This document shows, one piece after another, positions 1-6,352 of a DNA stretch of 7,952 bases. This DNA comes from an uncultured Pseudobdellovibrionaceae bacterium (lineage in GTDB: Bacteria > Bdellovibrionota > Bdellovibrionia > Bdellovibrionales > Bdellovibrionaceae). The notes under the pieces were generated by a model, which saw only the letters and a program-made list of their open reading frames with translations, made no database searches and was not told the DNA's origin. Made by a program: the position numbers and the translations under genes. Each line of letters starts with the position of its first letter. Position 1 is the first letter of the stretch. The stretch covers positions 1 through 7,952 of the forward strand of contig CALCCV010000276.1 in NCBI GenBank assembly GCA_937900305.1, given 5' to 3'.

Positions 1-13
1 GCTCTTCCGATCT
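1..13. other. Residual Illumina sequencing adapter
   Basis: The first 13 bases, GCTCTTCCGATCT, are identical to the 3' end shared by the Illumina TruSeq adapters; the reverse complement is the usual trimming string AGATCGGAAGAGC. The protease reading frame continues through it, but its last four codons here are artefactual. This is not genomic sequence and marks a contig end. Confidence 0.93.
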
Positions 14-953
14 GACCTCGGGTGTATTCGATCAGTTCAAGTTTAGCGCCGTTTGCGACGCTGCGGTAGTCACCGGTGCTAATCAGTTTGTACAAGCCAA
101 ATCCAGATTCTTCGTCGGCCATACGGCATACGGTGCCTTTGTAGGCGTCTCCGAGAAGTTGAATGGCTGTCTTTTCAGTCCAACCGCCTTTTCGAAAGTC
201 GTCATAAAATCCGTGATCGTTGCAATAGTCACTATTCACTCCGCTGGCAACACCCCAAGCATAGTACAGATTTCCTTTTTTAATGAAGGCGGGCCCGCCG
301 GAATCGCCAAAACACATTCCCGTGCCTCCACTCATATTCACAGTGTAGGCGTAGGTTTCGTTGGATGAAACTAGGCTGAGTGAAACAGCTCTAAGAATTC
401 CAACGCCCGTTTGTGAGATCGCATCACTCATGCCATATCCGGCCACGACAACCTCTTGCCCCACCTCGGGATAGCTTTGCAAGCGCAAGGCGGGTTGGTA
501 GCCGCTGGGAGTAGAACCCGAATATCGCAAGACACCAACATCACTGCATCCCACTCCGCAGTAATTGGGATCTACTCGAAGAGCTAAAACTTTTCGAGCG
601 ACTTGCGGGTTGGTGAGTGCAGTCTGTGCGTCGCGAGCGAAAATCACTCGCAGGTTTTCCGGGCTGGTTTGAAGACAATGAGCGGCCGTAACCACGATTC
701 CAAACTTGTACAAAGTCCCAGAACACGAGCTCTGGGTGGCAACGTCCCAGAGAAAAACCGTGCTTGCGGCGATGGCCGAGTTGGCCGGTACCGGCTGACC
801 TCCAATTATACCGAGGTGGTCATTCGTCATTGTTAAAGACCCATCCGCATTGGGCGCACCATAGGGTTGGGAGCACGCCGAAATAAACAGGGCGACTACG
901 ACAGAGCTCGCCGTGGCGAATCCCCGCAGATTTGTAAAATACTTTGTTCGCAT
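14..953 (-). CDS. Trypsin-like (S1 family) serine protease lipoprotein, C-terminus missing
   Basis: This is an exported chymotrypsin-fold protease that would cleave protein substrates in the periplasm or at the cell surface. The ATG at 953-951 follows AAGGGG (966-961). About 313 genomic codons are visible before the contig end. Residues 1-27 form a lipoprotein signal ending in lipobox ISAC, Cys27, followed by Ser, which suggests outer-membrane sorting. IIGG at 49-52 matches the new N-terminus made when trypsin-type zymogens are activated, leaving a propeptide of about 21 residues. The triad is complete: His92 in TAAHC, Asp138 in SDVGVL and Ser218 in GDSGGP. Cys77/Cys93 and Cys214/Cys244 fit the family disulfides. 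The residue equivalent to trypsin Asp189 is Gly212, so trypsin-like Lys/Arg preference is unlikely and elastase-like preference for small residues is more plausible. From about residue 258 there is an extension beyond the usual fold with no recognised domain. It is transcribed divergently from the 1157 gene. Confidence 0.92.
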
Positions 954-960
954 TGATTTT

Positions 961-966
961 CCCCTT
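961..966 (-). promoter_or_regulatory. Shine-Dalgarno site of the protease gene
   Basis: On the minus strand AAGGGG is followed by seven bases and then ATG at 953. It supports this start, which also gives a well-formed lipoprotein signal peptide. No convincing sigma-70 promoter was found upstream. Just further upstream are two near-identical 10-mers (plus strand GAATTGTCCT and GAAATTGTCT, 971-990) of unknown meaning. Confidence 0.7.
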
Positions 967-1025
967 CTTTGAATTGTCCTGAAATTGTCTTGAGGTTTTT
1001 TTGACTTGTACCTTACGCATGCGGA

Positions 1026-1077
1026 TGGGATCGATGAACATCACTGAACATCGGTGAACATCACTGATTGGGATCGA
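1026..1077. repeat. Three tandem 10-bp repeats bracketed by a 9-bp direct repeat
   Basis: TGAACATCAC (1035-1044), TGAACATCGG (1045-1054) and TGAACATCAC (1055-1064) are contiguous. The 9-mer TGGGATCGA stands at 1026-1034 and again at 1069-1077, 43 bp apart, about four helical turns. The block lies in the 203-bp region between two divergent exported-protein genes, 93 bp upstream of the TTG start at 1157. Ten-base periodicity puts the copies on one face of the helix, as in many direct-repeat operator sites. A regulatory role is inference; replication slippage would give the same picture. Confidence 0.75.
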
Positions 1078-1143
1078 GAATTGCTCGCGTGGCACCTTGA
1101 TTGCATTGTCAGAGCTCGTGCTCTGCGAATCATTTTCTCGCTG

Positions 1144-1150
1144 GGAGGAG
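1144..1150 (+). promoter_or_regulatory. Strong Shine-Dalgarno site that fixes a TTG start
   Basis: GGAGGAG lies six bases before the TTG at 1157. It decides the start: the frame is open further upstream to a possible ATG at 1097, but only the TTG has a strong ribosome site at the right spacing and places a signal peptide at the extreme N-terminus. A small hairpin, CAGAGC-TCGT-GCTCTG (1110-1125), lies about 20 bp upstream. Confidence 0.85.
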
Positions 1151-1156
1151 ACATTT

Positions 1157-2416
1157 TTGAAAACTTTCAGACTCCTCTTTCTCCTAATTTTCGTGAGTCT
1201 CGGGCCGAACAATGGTTTCGCCGAAACTGTTTGGAAGAAGGGCGAGCTAAAAAAGGTGGATCTTGAAGCGCTTTTTACGACCGAAGAGCCAGTGATTTGG
1301 ATTGGTGGAGAGTCTTTGTGTGGTCCCGATCCTGCTAACAAGGATTGCCCCCTAGTCGAACAAGTTAAAGAAGCTTTCCCAAGGTTTCAAAAAAGTGAAA
1401 TCGCAAATCGTTTAACTGACAAAGCTTTGTTGGCGTTTTTCGGCACCAGCCTAGGGAAAAGTTACTGTTCAATTTTAACCGGAGGTCGAGCAGACCTGCT
1501 TCATCATTTTTCGGGCCTCAGCCTCAAATCTGCGAACCAAGTTGCAAAAAATTGTGATCACTCGGATGCGAAGTTGGGAGTTTATAATATGGACTCTCGC
1601 CCTTCACCACTTCCTGCAAATTTCACGTACCTCATTTCGAAAACAAAAGAACCCACCTCTGCAGGATTTAGCGCTCTGGGGAACAATGTCGTAGTCAATA
1701 CGACGATCGATGAAATTTTGGATGGCAGCTATATTTTGACCGTAGTGCATGAACTGGCTGTGATTTCAGACTCGAAGTTGATGCTGTCTTTAGATACGCT
1801 GATGACATACAATAATTTTTTGCCAACATTTAAACTTTTTTCGGCTTTCACGACAATCGAAGACAGCTCGAGCCAGATTCCTTTTCATATTTCGGAAGTT
1901 GAAATTTTCAACCAACAATTTAGATCGCAGCTGAAGGCCCTGCGGTTTCCACCAATTGATTTTGCGTTTGCTTCTTTGCGAGCCTTCGCCATTGAAAAAC
2001 GATTTGCCGCTGAGTATGCCTTACAAATGAATGATTCAAAGTTCAGTAAGATCCCTTCGCTGTTTTATCTTCCAAATTTGACTGATCCCAAGCAATGCCA
2101 AAAGGCGCTGACTGTGGTGTTGCGCGCAGCTCAACGCGATTTTGCGAATCTCTCATGGAACTTTTTATTGCCAGGTTTTTTGGAAGACTTTCCAGAGGAA
2201 CGCACACATTGGGAGATGGGAGACGTGCAAAAGACCGGCGACTTAAAAGAACGGGTCTCAGCTCAAGTTGAAAAAAATCTCAAACTTATCAATGGCGCTC
2301 AGTTAATGGTTGATAAAAAGACCGCCAACCTTTGCACCTTCATGGCAGAACCGATGTGGACACCGTGGAATTTGCACGGCGTTGGCCCTAAACCCAAACC
2401 GGGAAGTTGGGATTGA
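1157..2416 (+). CDS. Sec-exported protein of unknown function with an HELAV motif
   Basis: The product is 419 residues from a TTG start. Residues 1-22 are a Sec signal peptide: a Lys and an Arg, a Leu/Phe/Ile-rich core, and GFA before Glu23 as the likely signal peptidase I site. The mature protein has six cysteines (about 55, 64, 104, 133, 314 and 393), an even number compatible with disulfides in the periplasm or outside the cell. Residues 196-206 read VVHELAVISDS, where His198-Glu199 recall the start of a zinc-peptidase HExxH helix, but the second His is absent (Val), so a metalloprotease call is not supported. No domain family is recognised. It forms a two-gene unit with the next gene, whose start overlaps its stop. 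Expression may depend on the repeat block upstream. Confidence is high that the gene is real and exported, low on function. Confidence 0.85.
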   Translation: MKTFRLLFLLIFVSLGPNNGFAETVWKKGELKKVDLEALFTTEEPVIWIGGESLCGPDPANKDCPLVEQVKEAFPRFQKSEIANRLTDKALLAFFGTSLGKSYCSILTGGRADLLHHFSGLSLKSANQVAKNCDHSDAKLGVYNMDSRPSPLPANFTYLISKTKEPTSAGFSALGNNVVVNTTIDEILDGSYILTVVHELAVISDSKLMLSLDTLMTYNNFLPTFKLFSAFTTIEDSSSQIPFHISEVEIFNQQFRSQLKALRFPPIDFAFASLRAFAIEKRFAAEYALQMNDSKFSKIPSLFYLPNLTDPKQCQKALTVVLRAAQRDFANLSWNFLLPGFLEDFPEERTHWEMGDVQKTGDLKERVSAQVEKNLKLINGAQLMVDKKTANLCTFMAEPMWTPWNLHGVGPKPKPGSWD

Positions 2417-3864
2417 GCAATTCAAAAGTGTTCTATGATCTATTGTATTCGAATCACTTCGGGGAGGCTCGAGAGGTGATCTCGTCATTGCACGCGCCTG
2501 ACGAAAGTGAGACTGTTGAAAAATCAAATGCACGGCTTCGAAAAGAGGCGCACCTTTCGGCCCAGGTGCTTCTGCACCAAAATCGTCACGAAGAAGCGAT
2601 TCAAATTCTGGAACTGGCACTTGCGACCTATGGATCGCACGTGGGATTGCTGGCTGATCTCGGATCTTGCTATTTCAGCCTTCAAAAAATTCTGAAATGG
2701 CGTTCGTGTTTTGAAATGCTCAATCGGGAATTTGAGGTTGTCAAACCAAAGCTCTCAATGGACAGCAGGTACCGCACCGAAATCATCCTGGCTAAATTTG
2801 AAGAAGAAGATGGTCGTCTGGCCGCCGCAATTGAACGAGTTTCTCGGGTTTGGGAAGAGATTCGTAACGAGTGCACTTCGGATTCTCACCAGTTGACGGA
2901 GTTGATTCTGACCCACCTGGTGCGCATCAAAAGCACTATCGGTGACCAGACTCACCTGCCGAGCCTTTATACGCAGCTTTTACAAATTGCTGCAAATCAC
3001 CTTCGACCTTATCATCACGTTGAATTGCAACATGCTTTGTTGACGTGTGAGTACGCCATGATGGATGCGGCGACAGCTCGAGAACGCTATCACAGAGTTG
3101 TTGAGGCAGGGCAACTGATACCGCAAGATCACGAGTGGTTGACCTTCGATGTCCTTCAACTTGAATTGCTCACTATGTGCTCTTCATCTAGTTCTGTTCA
3201 GCCTGAAATTCTCAGCGCGGCTAGGCGGTGTGAAGAGCTTCGACAACTGAATCGATACAATTTAACTTTGCTCTCTTGGGCCACGCAGGCTCCGGCTACA
3301 AGTGCGTGGCGAATTCGTGAAGCTCTTAGTCAAATGAATCTGGGGGATGCACTTCGCCTCGCCGCAATTCGTTGGCGACATCACAATGCGGCAGCGTCAG
3401 TCACGCAACCAGAGCCATTTTCCGATCTTCAAAGGGACGTCGGAATCATTTTGAAGGGCTTGGCTGCGCGGGAACAAAAGCTATGGCTTACACATTTCCG
3501 TGGAAATAAATCTGATTTCGAAATCAGTATTGATCCAAAGACTCAATCGATTTCTTTTCACCATCGAGAAGTTCGCCTCGCTAAACCACTTATGATTCGA
3601 TTTCTAAACGCCGCGGTTCAGGCAACTCAATGGAATCTTGAAGATTTTTGTTTGGAGGTTTATGGCGTTGAATTCAATGCCAGTTACCTCGATCGCATTC
3701 GAATGCAGGGGCGACGCCTGGATTCCCTCTTGCAGTCAGAGTTTGGGATCACGATCGTTCACAAAATCACTAAAGCCGAAGTCCATTTTCGGTCCGAAGT
3801 GAAAGTGCGGCTCCGCGAACCTGATGGCAAGTCATCGATTCAGGGAAAAGTGGATTTCAAGTAA
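2413..3864 (+). CDS. TPR-like repeat protein with a possible C-terminal winged-helix domain
   Basis: The product is about 483 residues with no signal peptide or membrane segment, so probably cytoplasmic. The start is taken as TTG 2413, overlapping the upstream TGA as TTGA with GGGA eight bases before it; TTG 2407 in the same frame is too close to that site. Residues about 40-110 resemble tetratricopeptide repeats, with the pattern NRHEEAIQILELAL, and helical repeat-like sequence continues to about 330. Residues about 378-468 have the layout of an OmpR/SARP-type winged helix: an opening strand pair, VRLAKPLMIRFL, a helix pair around LEDFCLEVYG, a basic helix DRIRMQGRRLDSLL, then a short strand hairpin. 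If correct, it is a regulator with the DNA-binding part at the C-terminus, the reverse of SARP regulators. The fold is inferred from pattern alone. Translational coupling suggests it works with, or controls, the exported partner. Confidence 0.8.
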   Translation: MSNSKVFYDLLYSNHFGEAREVISSLHAPDESETVEKSNARLRKEAHLSAQVLLHQNRHEEAIQILELALATYGSHVGLLADLGSCYFSLQKILKWRSCFEMLNREFEVVKPKLSMDSRYRTEIILAKFEEEDGRLAAAIERVSRVWEEIRNECTSDSHQLTELILTHLVRIKSTIGDQTHLPSLYTQLLQIAANHLRPYHHVELQHALLTCEYAMMDAATARERYHRVVEAGQLIPQDHEWLTFDVLQLELLTMCSSSSSVQPEILSAARRCEELRQLNRYNLTLLSWATQAPATSAWRIREALSQMNLGDALRLAAIRWRHHNAAASVTQPEPFSDLQRDVGIILKGLAAREQKLWLTHFRGNKSDFEISIDPKTQSISFHHREVRLAKPLMIRFLNAAVQATQWNLEDFCLEVYGVEFNASYLDRIRMQGRRLDSLLQSEFGITIVHKITKAEVHFRSEVKVRLREPDGKSSIQGKVDFK

Positions 3865-4038
3865 TCCTTTCCAATGCAGTTACACTTTTGGGAACTCCAG
3901 AGTTTCGAAGCAGTGGAAAACTGATTCAAATCGACTCAATCTAAACTCTAAGTTGAAGTTTCACTTCACAGATTGGGCATCACTCTTGCTTTCAACATCT
4001 CCTATCGACCGCTGTGGCAGCGGTTATCGGGGTGGTGC
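3865..4038. other. Intergenic region with two short hairpins
   Basis: No gene is seen here. Two perfect short inverted repeats occur: TGAAGT-TTC-ACTTCA (3954-3968) and ACCGCTG-TGG-CAGCGGT (4008-4024). The second is GC-rich but lacks a following T-run, so it is not a standard intrinsic terminator; it lies 14 bp before the ATG at 4039 and could affect the leader of the VWA gene. No convincing -35/-10 pair was found. Confidence 0.5.
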
Positions 4039-5229
4039 ATGGATCGTTTGAAATATGAAGTGGTCGGTTTTTGGGTTTGTGGTTTTCAGCGCGTTGCTCA
4101 TCACCAGGGAAGGTTCATGTTTTGTTCCCTGGTCGCGTTGCTGGTGGCGTGTTCGCCTAAATCTGCAGATCTGACAGGGCGTATTCCGCCCAGTGCGCCG
4201 CAAACTGAAGTGCGCCCCGAGCCCGAGGTCCCAACGATAGAGGAACCCGTTGGAGAGCCTCCTCCTGAGCCGCCAAAGGGCGAGCGATTTAGCGAAATTT
4301 TTAAAGGTAAGGTCGATGGGCAAAAAGTAGATATCCTTTGGGTCGTTGACAACTCCTCGTCAATGGAAACTTCGCAACAAAGATTGGCTGACAATTTTGA
4401 TGCCTTCATTCAGCAGTTTGAAAAACAGAGTTTCGATTTTCAAATGGGCGTCACGACCACCGATGGCTATCGTGGCATTTTTCGAAGAGATGCCAGTACG
4501 AGCGTTTTGAAGTCTTCTGGAATCAGAGGGAGCTCGGGGCAATCGATACTGACTTCGGCCACGACTCCACTCAAAAACCTGTTCATGAAAAATATCTTGC
4601 AAGGTGATCAGGGGGATAGCGACGAAAGGGCCTTTCAATCGATGAGAGAGGCTTTGAACAATCCTAGCAACTCGCAACTTCTTAGATCGGAAGCTCATTT
4701 AGCGGTGATCGTCATCAGTGACGAAGATGACATCAGTCACGACGAGGGCTACTGGACCGAAAGTCATTATTCAAATTATCTCAAAGATCCAAATCTTCAT
4801 AAAATCGACGTTTATAAGAATGACCTTGAACGACTCAAGGGATCGCTTGCCAAAGTGAGTTTTCACGCCATCACAATCAAAGATGAGGCCTGTCGGCAAA
4901 CCTTAGGTGGTGATGGTCGAAAGATCGGTAAACGCTACTTGGACCTCGTAGCGGTTTTATCGGGAAGCTCGGTGGATCTCTGTTCAGAATTCGGCGAAAG
5001 CCTCAAATTCCTCTCCAATGGGATCATTCGCAAAGTGGCAAATTTTTTACTCTCTCGTAAAGTCAGTGAACCTGAATCCATCGAAGTCAAAATGAGAGGT
5101 GAGACTGTGCCCTCGAGTTCGACGGAAGGTTGGACCTATTTCGCCGAAACTCAAAGTCTGCAATTTTATGGAAGCTGGATCCCGGCTCATGATGAAGAGG
5201 TGATTGTGAGTTACGAAATTGGCCCTTGA
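4039..5229 (+). CDS. VWA-domain lipoprotein
   Basis: This is an exported lipoprotein with a von Willebrand factor A domain, a fold that binds protein ligands through a metal site. From ATG 4039 it is 396 residues. The lipobox is LVAC with Cys38, then a Pro/Glu-rich linker (about residues 50-80), then the VWA domain from about 95. The metal-binding motif DxSxS is intact as DNSSSM (Asp104, Ser106, Ser108), and VIVISDEDD is the typical later strand with acidic residues. The last 60 or so residues look like a small beta domain. The start is uncertain. ATG 4117 has the better ribosome site (AGGGAAGG) but gives an 11-residue signal without basic residues. ATG 4039 has GGGG six bases upstream and supplies Arg/His before the hydrophobic core, hence the choice. 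The frame is open to ATG 3973. No partner is indicated by its neighbours. Confidence 0.88.
   Translation: MDRLKYEVVGFWVCGFQRVAHHQGRFMFCSLVALLVACSPKSADLTGRIPPSAPQTEVRPEPEVPTIEEPVGEPPPEPPKGERFSEIFKGKVDGQKVDILWVVDNSSSMETSQQRLADNFDAFIQQFEKQSFDFQMGVTTTDGYRGIFRRDASTSVLKSSGIRGSSGQSILTSATTPLKNLFMKNILQGDQGDSDERAFQSMREALNNPSNSQLLRSEAHLAVIVISDEDDISHDEGYWTESHYSNYLKDPNLHKIDVYKNDLERLKGSLAKVSFHAITIKDEACRQTLGGDGRKIGKRYLDLVAVLSGSSVDLCSEFGESLKFLSNGIIRKVANFLLSRKVSEPESIEVKMRGETVPSSSTEGWTYFAETQSLQFYGSWIPAHDEEVIVSYEIGP
4103..4133 (+). promoter_or_regulatory. Hairpin enclosing a candidate start codon
   Basis: ACCAGGGAA (4103-4111) and TTCCCTGGT (4125-4133) are perfect 9-bp inverted repeats with a 13-base loop. The candidate ATG 4117 lies in the loop, and its Shine-Dalgarno bases (4106-4113) lie mostly in the 5' arm. 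If 4117 is the true start, the mRNA fold would hide the ribosome site. If translation starts at 4039, the hairpin is simply inside the signal-peptide coding region and may be chance. Confidence 0.4.
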
Positions 5230-5236
5230 GTTCGAT

Positions 5237-6121
5237 TTACTGTGGAGCTTGCCGGTAAGTTGCGGCACCGTTGGGATTGTCGAAGGTGTTGATTGCAGTT
5301 TGAAGGCTAACCAGCCAGGATGCGCCAACGGGAACTCGTCCCTGAGCCGTTTTCATCATGGCTTTGGCACAGTCAAAAAAGAGCTTTTTCGTCTCGGATG
5401 GAATCTGAATAATGTTGGTCAGTCTCGCACTAGTAGCAAATGCCTCTAAGCGAGTCTGATCTATTGGACGTTGGGCCATCGCTTGTAACTCACCAATCAT
5501 CGAGTTGCACTCCGGAATGACTGCGTTTTGGTAGACATCCTCCGAACTTCCGATCGGGGGCCCTCCTGATATTAGGTATGTGAGAAATGCGATTAGCTGC
5601 TGCAGCCCATTTCTAGACTGAGCTTGAGCTTCAAACAGAAAAATCTTAAAGAATGAAGTTTTCTTCGGTTTCGGTAAAGCGCTAATCATTTTTTCCCAAA
5701 TTAACTCCGGTGTATCTGTTTGCAACAAGGTCACTTTGCGTTTGTTGATCAAAATAGAAAAATCTTTAAAAGGAGAATAATTTTTGACGTCAAATTCAAT
5801 CGGCACCGAATCATTCCCGACACTGATCCTTACACTAGATCGTGACTCTCGCTGGGCTGCATAGGCACCAGTTTTAATTTCAGAAAATTTATCTGCCAAA
5901 AAACTTTTGAAACGATCATTAAGTAAAGGCTGCATCTCCGTCCAAAGCTCGCCAATATTTTTTTTTCGAACAATGAGTTGTAAACTCTGATCAATCGAAG
6001 CGAAATGAGCTTCTTTCAGGCGAGCAACCAGATCCTTTTCTTTCGAAGGTGGAGCACTAAATGCATAAGAAGAACCAAAAAGAATCATCAAGACAGTCAA
6101 AGAAAGAATTTTAAATTTCAT
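5237..6121 (-). CDS. Secreted protein of unknown function
   Basis: The product is 294 residues with a clear Sec signal peptide: MKFK, a hydrophobic core to about residue 17, then SYA. Cleavage after Ala20 is preferred over Ala23, because Pro at +1 would block signal peptidase I. The mature part is mixed helical sequence with two cysteines (about 205 and 251) and a basic/hydrophobic stretch near 152-163. No family or catalytic motif is recognised. ATG 6121 is well supported by the signal peptide although no usable Shine-Dalgarno site precedes it; a promoter lies almost on top of the start, suggesting leaderless translation. The gene converges on the VWA gene with 7 bp between stops and no terminator hairpin seen, so the two transcripts probably overlap at their 3' ends. 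Confidence 0.82.
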   Translation of the reverse strand: MKFKILSLTVLMILFGSSYAFSAPPSKEKDLVARLKEAHFASIDQSLQLIVRKKNIGELWTEMQPLLNDRFKSFLADKFSEIKTGAYAAQRESRSSVRISVGNDSVPIEFDVKNYSPFKDFSILINKRKVTLLQTDTPELIWEKMISALPKPKKTSFFKIFLFEAQAQSRNGLQQLIAFLTYLISGGPPIGSSEDVYQNAVIPECNSMIGELQAMAQRPIDQTRLEAFATSARLTNIIQIPSETKKLFFDCAKAMMKTAQGRVPVGASWLVSLQTAINTFDNPNGAATYRQAPQ

Positions 6122-6126
6122 ACTCT

Positions 6127-6155
6127 ATTTTAGAATTAGCGACCAAATTTCTCAA
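6127..6155 (-). promoter_or_regulatory. Sigma-70-type promoter, probably giving a leaderless mRNA
   Basis: On the minus strand TTGAGA (6155-6150), a 17-bp spacer and TAAAAT (6132-6127) make a near-consensus promoter. Only five bases (AGAGT) separate the -10 box from ATG 6121, so the usual start point, about seven bases downstream of -10, falls at or within the start codon. Confidence 0.65.
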
Positions 6156-6159
6156 CGAA

Positions 6160-6172
6160 GGTTAAATTAACC
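6160..6172. promoter_or_regulatory. 13-bp palindrome, candidate operator
   Basis: GGTTAA-A-TTAACC is a perfect inverted repeat with a one-base centre. It ends four bases upstream of the -35 box of the 6121 gene promoter, a position suited to a dimeric activator or repressor. Function is inferred from symmetry and position only. Confidence 0.45.
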
Positions 6173-6277
6173 AGCCGTGGCAATTCAAAATCCATACGAA
6201 AGTCTATAAACCCTAATTTCGCACCTTTTTGAAATTGAATCCGCAACGAAAGGTCCTATTAACTTTACTTCCCGCGC

Positions 6278-6303
6278 AAAAGTCACTGCGGCAGATGCAG
6301 TGA
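6278..6303 (-). terminator. Weak intrinsic terminator candidate for the phosphorylase-like gene
   Basis: Read on the minus strand, TCACTGC (6303-6297), a seven-base loop and GCAGTGA (6289-6283) form a perfect 7-bp stem followed by CTTTT. It begins about 50 bp after the stop at 6353. The U-tract is only four bases long, so termination may be partial. A smaller stem, TCTCAG/CTGAGA, lies nearer the stop (about 6330-6349) without a T-run. Confidence 0.4.
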
Positions 6304-6352
6304 AATTCCCCCTTCACCCCGCCCGCCATCTCAGCACAGGTCCTGAGACGAT

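Larger units (their letters stand above)
6122..6352. other. Intergenic region between the two minus-strand genes
   Basis: The part nearest 6121 holds the promoter and palindrome listed separately, and the part nearest 6353 holds a candidate terminator. The minus strand also has a 38-codon ATG frame (6329-6213) encoding four cysteines in the spacing C-x-C-x4-C-x10-C. Its only ribosome-site candidate is AGGA, 11 bases from ATG, and the terminator hairpin lies inside it, so it is not called as a gene. Confidence 0.55.

Noticed and set aside
715..735. Shared 11-mer CAGAGCTCGTG between the protease gene (minus strand) and the hairpin at 1110-1125
   Set aside because: One copy is inside protease coding sequence, and the match is too short to call a repeat family.
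1001..1029. TTGACT as a -35 box for the 1157 gene
   Set aside because: No acceptable -10 hexamer occurs at 16-19 bp spacing; the sequence there is GC-rich.
1034..1057. Seven-codon mini-frame (MNITEHR) in the tandem repeats, as a leader peptide
   Set aside because: It arises from the repeat sequence itself, has no Shine-Dalgarno site and no attenuator hairpin pair downstream.
820..1341. 173-codon open frame on the minus strand across the divergent intergenic region
   Set aside because: It overlaps the start of the protease and the signal-peptide region of the exported protein, has no ribosome site or recognisable sequence, and is rich in Ser/Lys/Arg as expected of a shadow frame.
4055..4174. 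Alternative-frame start MKWSVFGFVV as the true signal peptide of the VWA protein through a frameshift
   Set aside because: It looks like a signal peptide start, but it ends after 39 codons in a Trp/Arg-rich tail, and the VWA frame already has its own lipobox and possible starts, so no frameshift is needed.
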